DNA of 14,873 nt from Candidatus Glassbacteria bacterium RIFCSPLOWO2_12_FULL_58_11. Its GTDB lineage: Bacteria; Gemmatimonadota; Glassbacteria; GWA2-58-10. Made by a program: the position numbers and the translations under genes. The notes under the pieces are model-generated. The model saw only the letters and a program-made list of their open reading frames with translations, was not told the DNA's origin and did not search any database. Where the stretch lies: positions 1-14,873 of the forward strand of contig MFIX01000255.1 of assembly GCA_001780825.1 (NCBI GenBank), in the 5' to 3' direction. Positions 13,819 to 14,873 of the stretch are shown piece by piece; the stretch's first letter is position 1, and the number at the start of each line of letters is the position of its first letter.

Positions 13819-14873
13819 ATGAACTGCAATTCCCTTAAGTGGAGTACGGGCCTGCTCCTGATCCTGGCGGCCTGCGGCCCCGGCGGAGCCGGAAAAGAGA
13901 GCGCGCCGGCCACGCTCGAAGCCTGGAGCGTCCCGCCGGAGGTGCGTCTCTACCGCGGCGCTTTCAGCCGTCAGCCGGACAACCGCGCGCTCAATCTGGA
14001 GGGCCTGGCCGGCGAGGTGCTCTCAGCCCAGGTAGCCGTGCGCGGCAGCCGGGATATCGAAAGCCTGACCGGCAAATTTTCCGACCTGGCCGGTCCTGGA
14101 GGCGCGGTCATTCCAGCCGCGCAGGCCCAGGTGCGTTTCGGCGGTTTTGTCCCGGTCGATGAAACGATGACACTCACCGCGGACCCGCTGATCGAGGCGG
14201 ACTCGCTAAAAGTAGCGGCCAACCTGGTCCAGCCGGTCTGGCTGACCCTGCGCCTGCCCTCCGCAGCCGCCCCGGGGATTTATTCCGGCAGTTTTACCGT
14301 GCAGGCTTTCCCGGGCGGGGAGGCGGTTTTTGCGGTCCGGGCCGAGGTCCTGCCGCAGATTCTCCCCGAGCCCGCGGACTGGACTTTCCATCTCAATATC
14401 TGGCAGGACCCCACGCCGGTGGCCCGCGCCCACAAGGTCCGGGTCTGGAGCGAGGAGCACTGGCAGATACTCGAGCGCTACGGCGTCAATTTCGCCGCGC
14501 ACGGGATGAAATCGATCATGACCCATATCACTTACGATCCCTGGGACGGCGTGCGGGGCTACGCGACGGATACGATGGTGGAATGGAAATACCCGGGTGA
14601 ATACCTGGCCGCGGGAGCGGGTAAGTTCGAATGGGATTTCAGTGTGTTCGACCGCTATGTCGAGCAGATGCTTAAAGCCGGCGTGCGGCGCTCGATCGAC
14701 ATGTACTCCCTGGTGATGGGCCCCGGCGGCACGCTCAAGGCTGATATCCGCTACCTCGACACGGTTACCGGCGGCTACCGCACCGCGAAAATGCAGGTGG
14801 GCGATCCACTCTGGCGCGAAACCTGGAAGGCCTTCCTGCCGGCGCTGCGCCAGCACCTGAAAGAAAAGGGCTG
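13819..14873 (+). CDS. GH123/DUF4091-type lipoprotein, third paralogue (cut by window edge)
   Basis: The first 351 residues of a third family member; the frame is open to the window end. The signal peptide ends in lipobox LAAC with Cys19 followed by Gly. The beta domain (VPPEVRLYRGAFSRQPDNRAL, PVDETMTLTADPLIEAD, QPVWLTLRLP) is followed by WQDPTPVARAHKVRVWSEEHW and LVMGPGGTLKADIRYLDTVTGG. The catalytic Asp-Glu lies just beyond the window edge and cannot be checked. This copy is the most diverged of the three: DGVRGYATDTMVEW replaces KSQSGYPFDTMVEW, and TLKADIRYLD replaces TTDANIRYLD. GGAGG at 13806-13810 lies 8 bases before the ATG. It follows the second gene by 43 bases, so the two are probably co-transcribed. 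Confidence 0.85.
   Translation, partial: MNCNSLKWSTGLLLILAACGPGGAGKESAPATLEAWSVPPEVRLYRGAFSRQPDNRALNLEGLAGEVLSAQVAVRGSRDIESLTGKFSDLAGPGGAVIPAAQAQVRFGGFVPVDETMTLTADPLIEADSLKVAANLVQPVWLTLRLPSAAAPGIYSGSFTVQAFPGGEAVFAVRAEVLPQILPEPADWTFHLNIWQDPTPVARAHKVRVWSEEHWQILERYGVNFAAHGMKSIMTHITYDPWDGVRGYATDTMVEWKYPGEYLAAGAGKFEWDFSVFDRYVEQMLKAGVRRSIDMYSLVMGPGGTLKADIRYLDTVTGGYRTAKMQVGDPLWRETWKAFLPALRQHLKEKG

Overview
This window looks like chromosomal DNA of a Gram-negative, fairly GC-rich bacterium. Outer-membrane and periplasmic proteins are present (a DUF481-type outer-membrane protein, an HtrA protease and lipoproteins with lipoboxes). Several starts are TTG or GTG. The mix of a DUF481 protein, NtrC-type signalling and repeated GH123/DUF4091 lipoproteins would suit an uncultured FCB-type or related candidate phylum, but the sequence alone does not fix the lineage. 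There is no rRNA, tRNA, CRISPR array, transposase or phage gene in view.

Layout. 1-1569 (-): N-terminal 523 residues of NAD+-dependent DNA ligase LigA, cut by the window edge. 1570-1890: a gap holding a near-perfect cloverleaf of inverted repeats (1748-1839). 1891-2811 (-): DUF481 outer-membrane protein with a good sigma70-type promoter. 3124-4611 (+): HtrA/DegP-type serine protease, preceded by a sigma70-like promoter and by a strong sigma54 (-24/-12) match. 4698-6230 and 6238-7710 (+): a membrane histidine kinase and an NtrC-family sigma54 activator, 7 bases apart. 7711-7990: AT-rich space between converging genes. 7991-9283 (-): GNAT acetyltransferase. 9465-9926 (-): SixA-type phosphohistidine phosphatase with a clear promoter; a perfect 28-bp palindrome lies between these two. 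10161-11897, 12042-13775 and 13819 to the window end (+): three tandem paralogous lipoproteins of the GH123/DUF4091 glycosidase-like family, the last truncated.

How the parts fit. The HtrA-kinase-activator block reads as an envelope-stress module: a kinase with an extracytoplasmic sensor region, a sigma54 activator, and a protease gene carrying a sigma54 promoter, which is the natural candidate target. The three lipoproteins read as an expanded family of surface or periplasmic glycan-acting enzymes; the two complete copies both keep the Asp-Glu pair expected to be catalytic in GH123. The most unexplained item is the 92-nt cloverleaf between the DUF481 gene and ligA.
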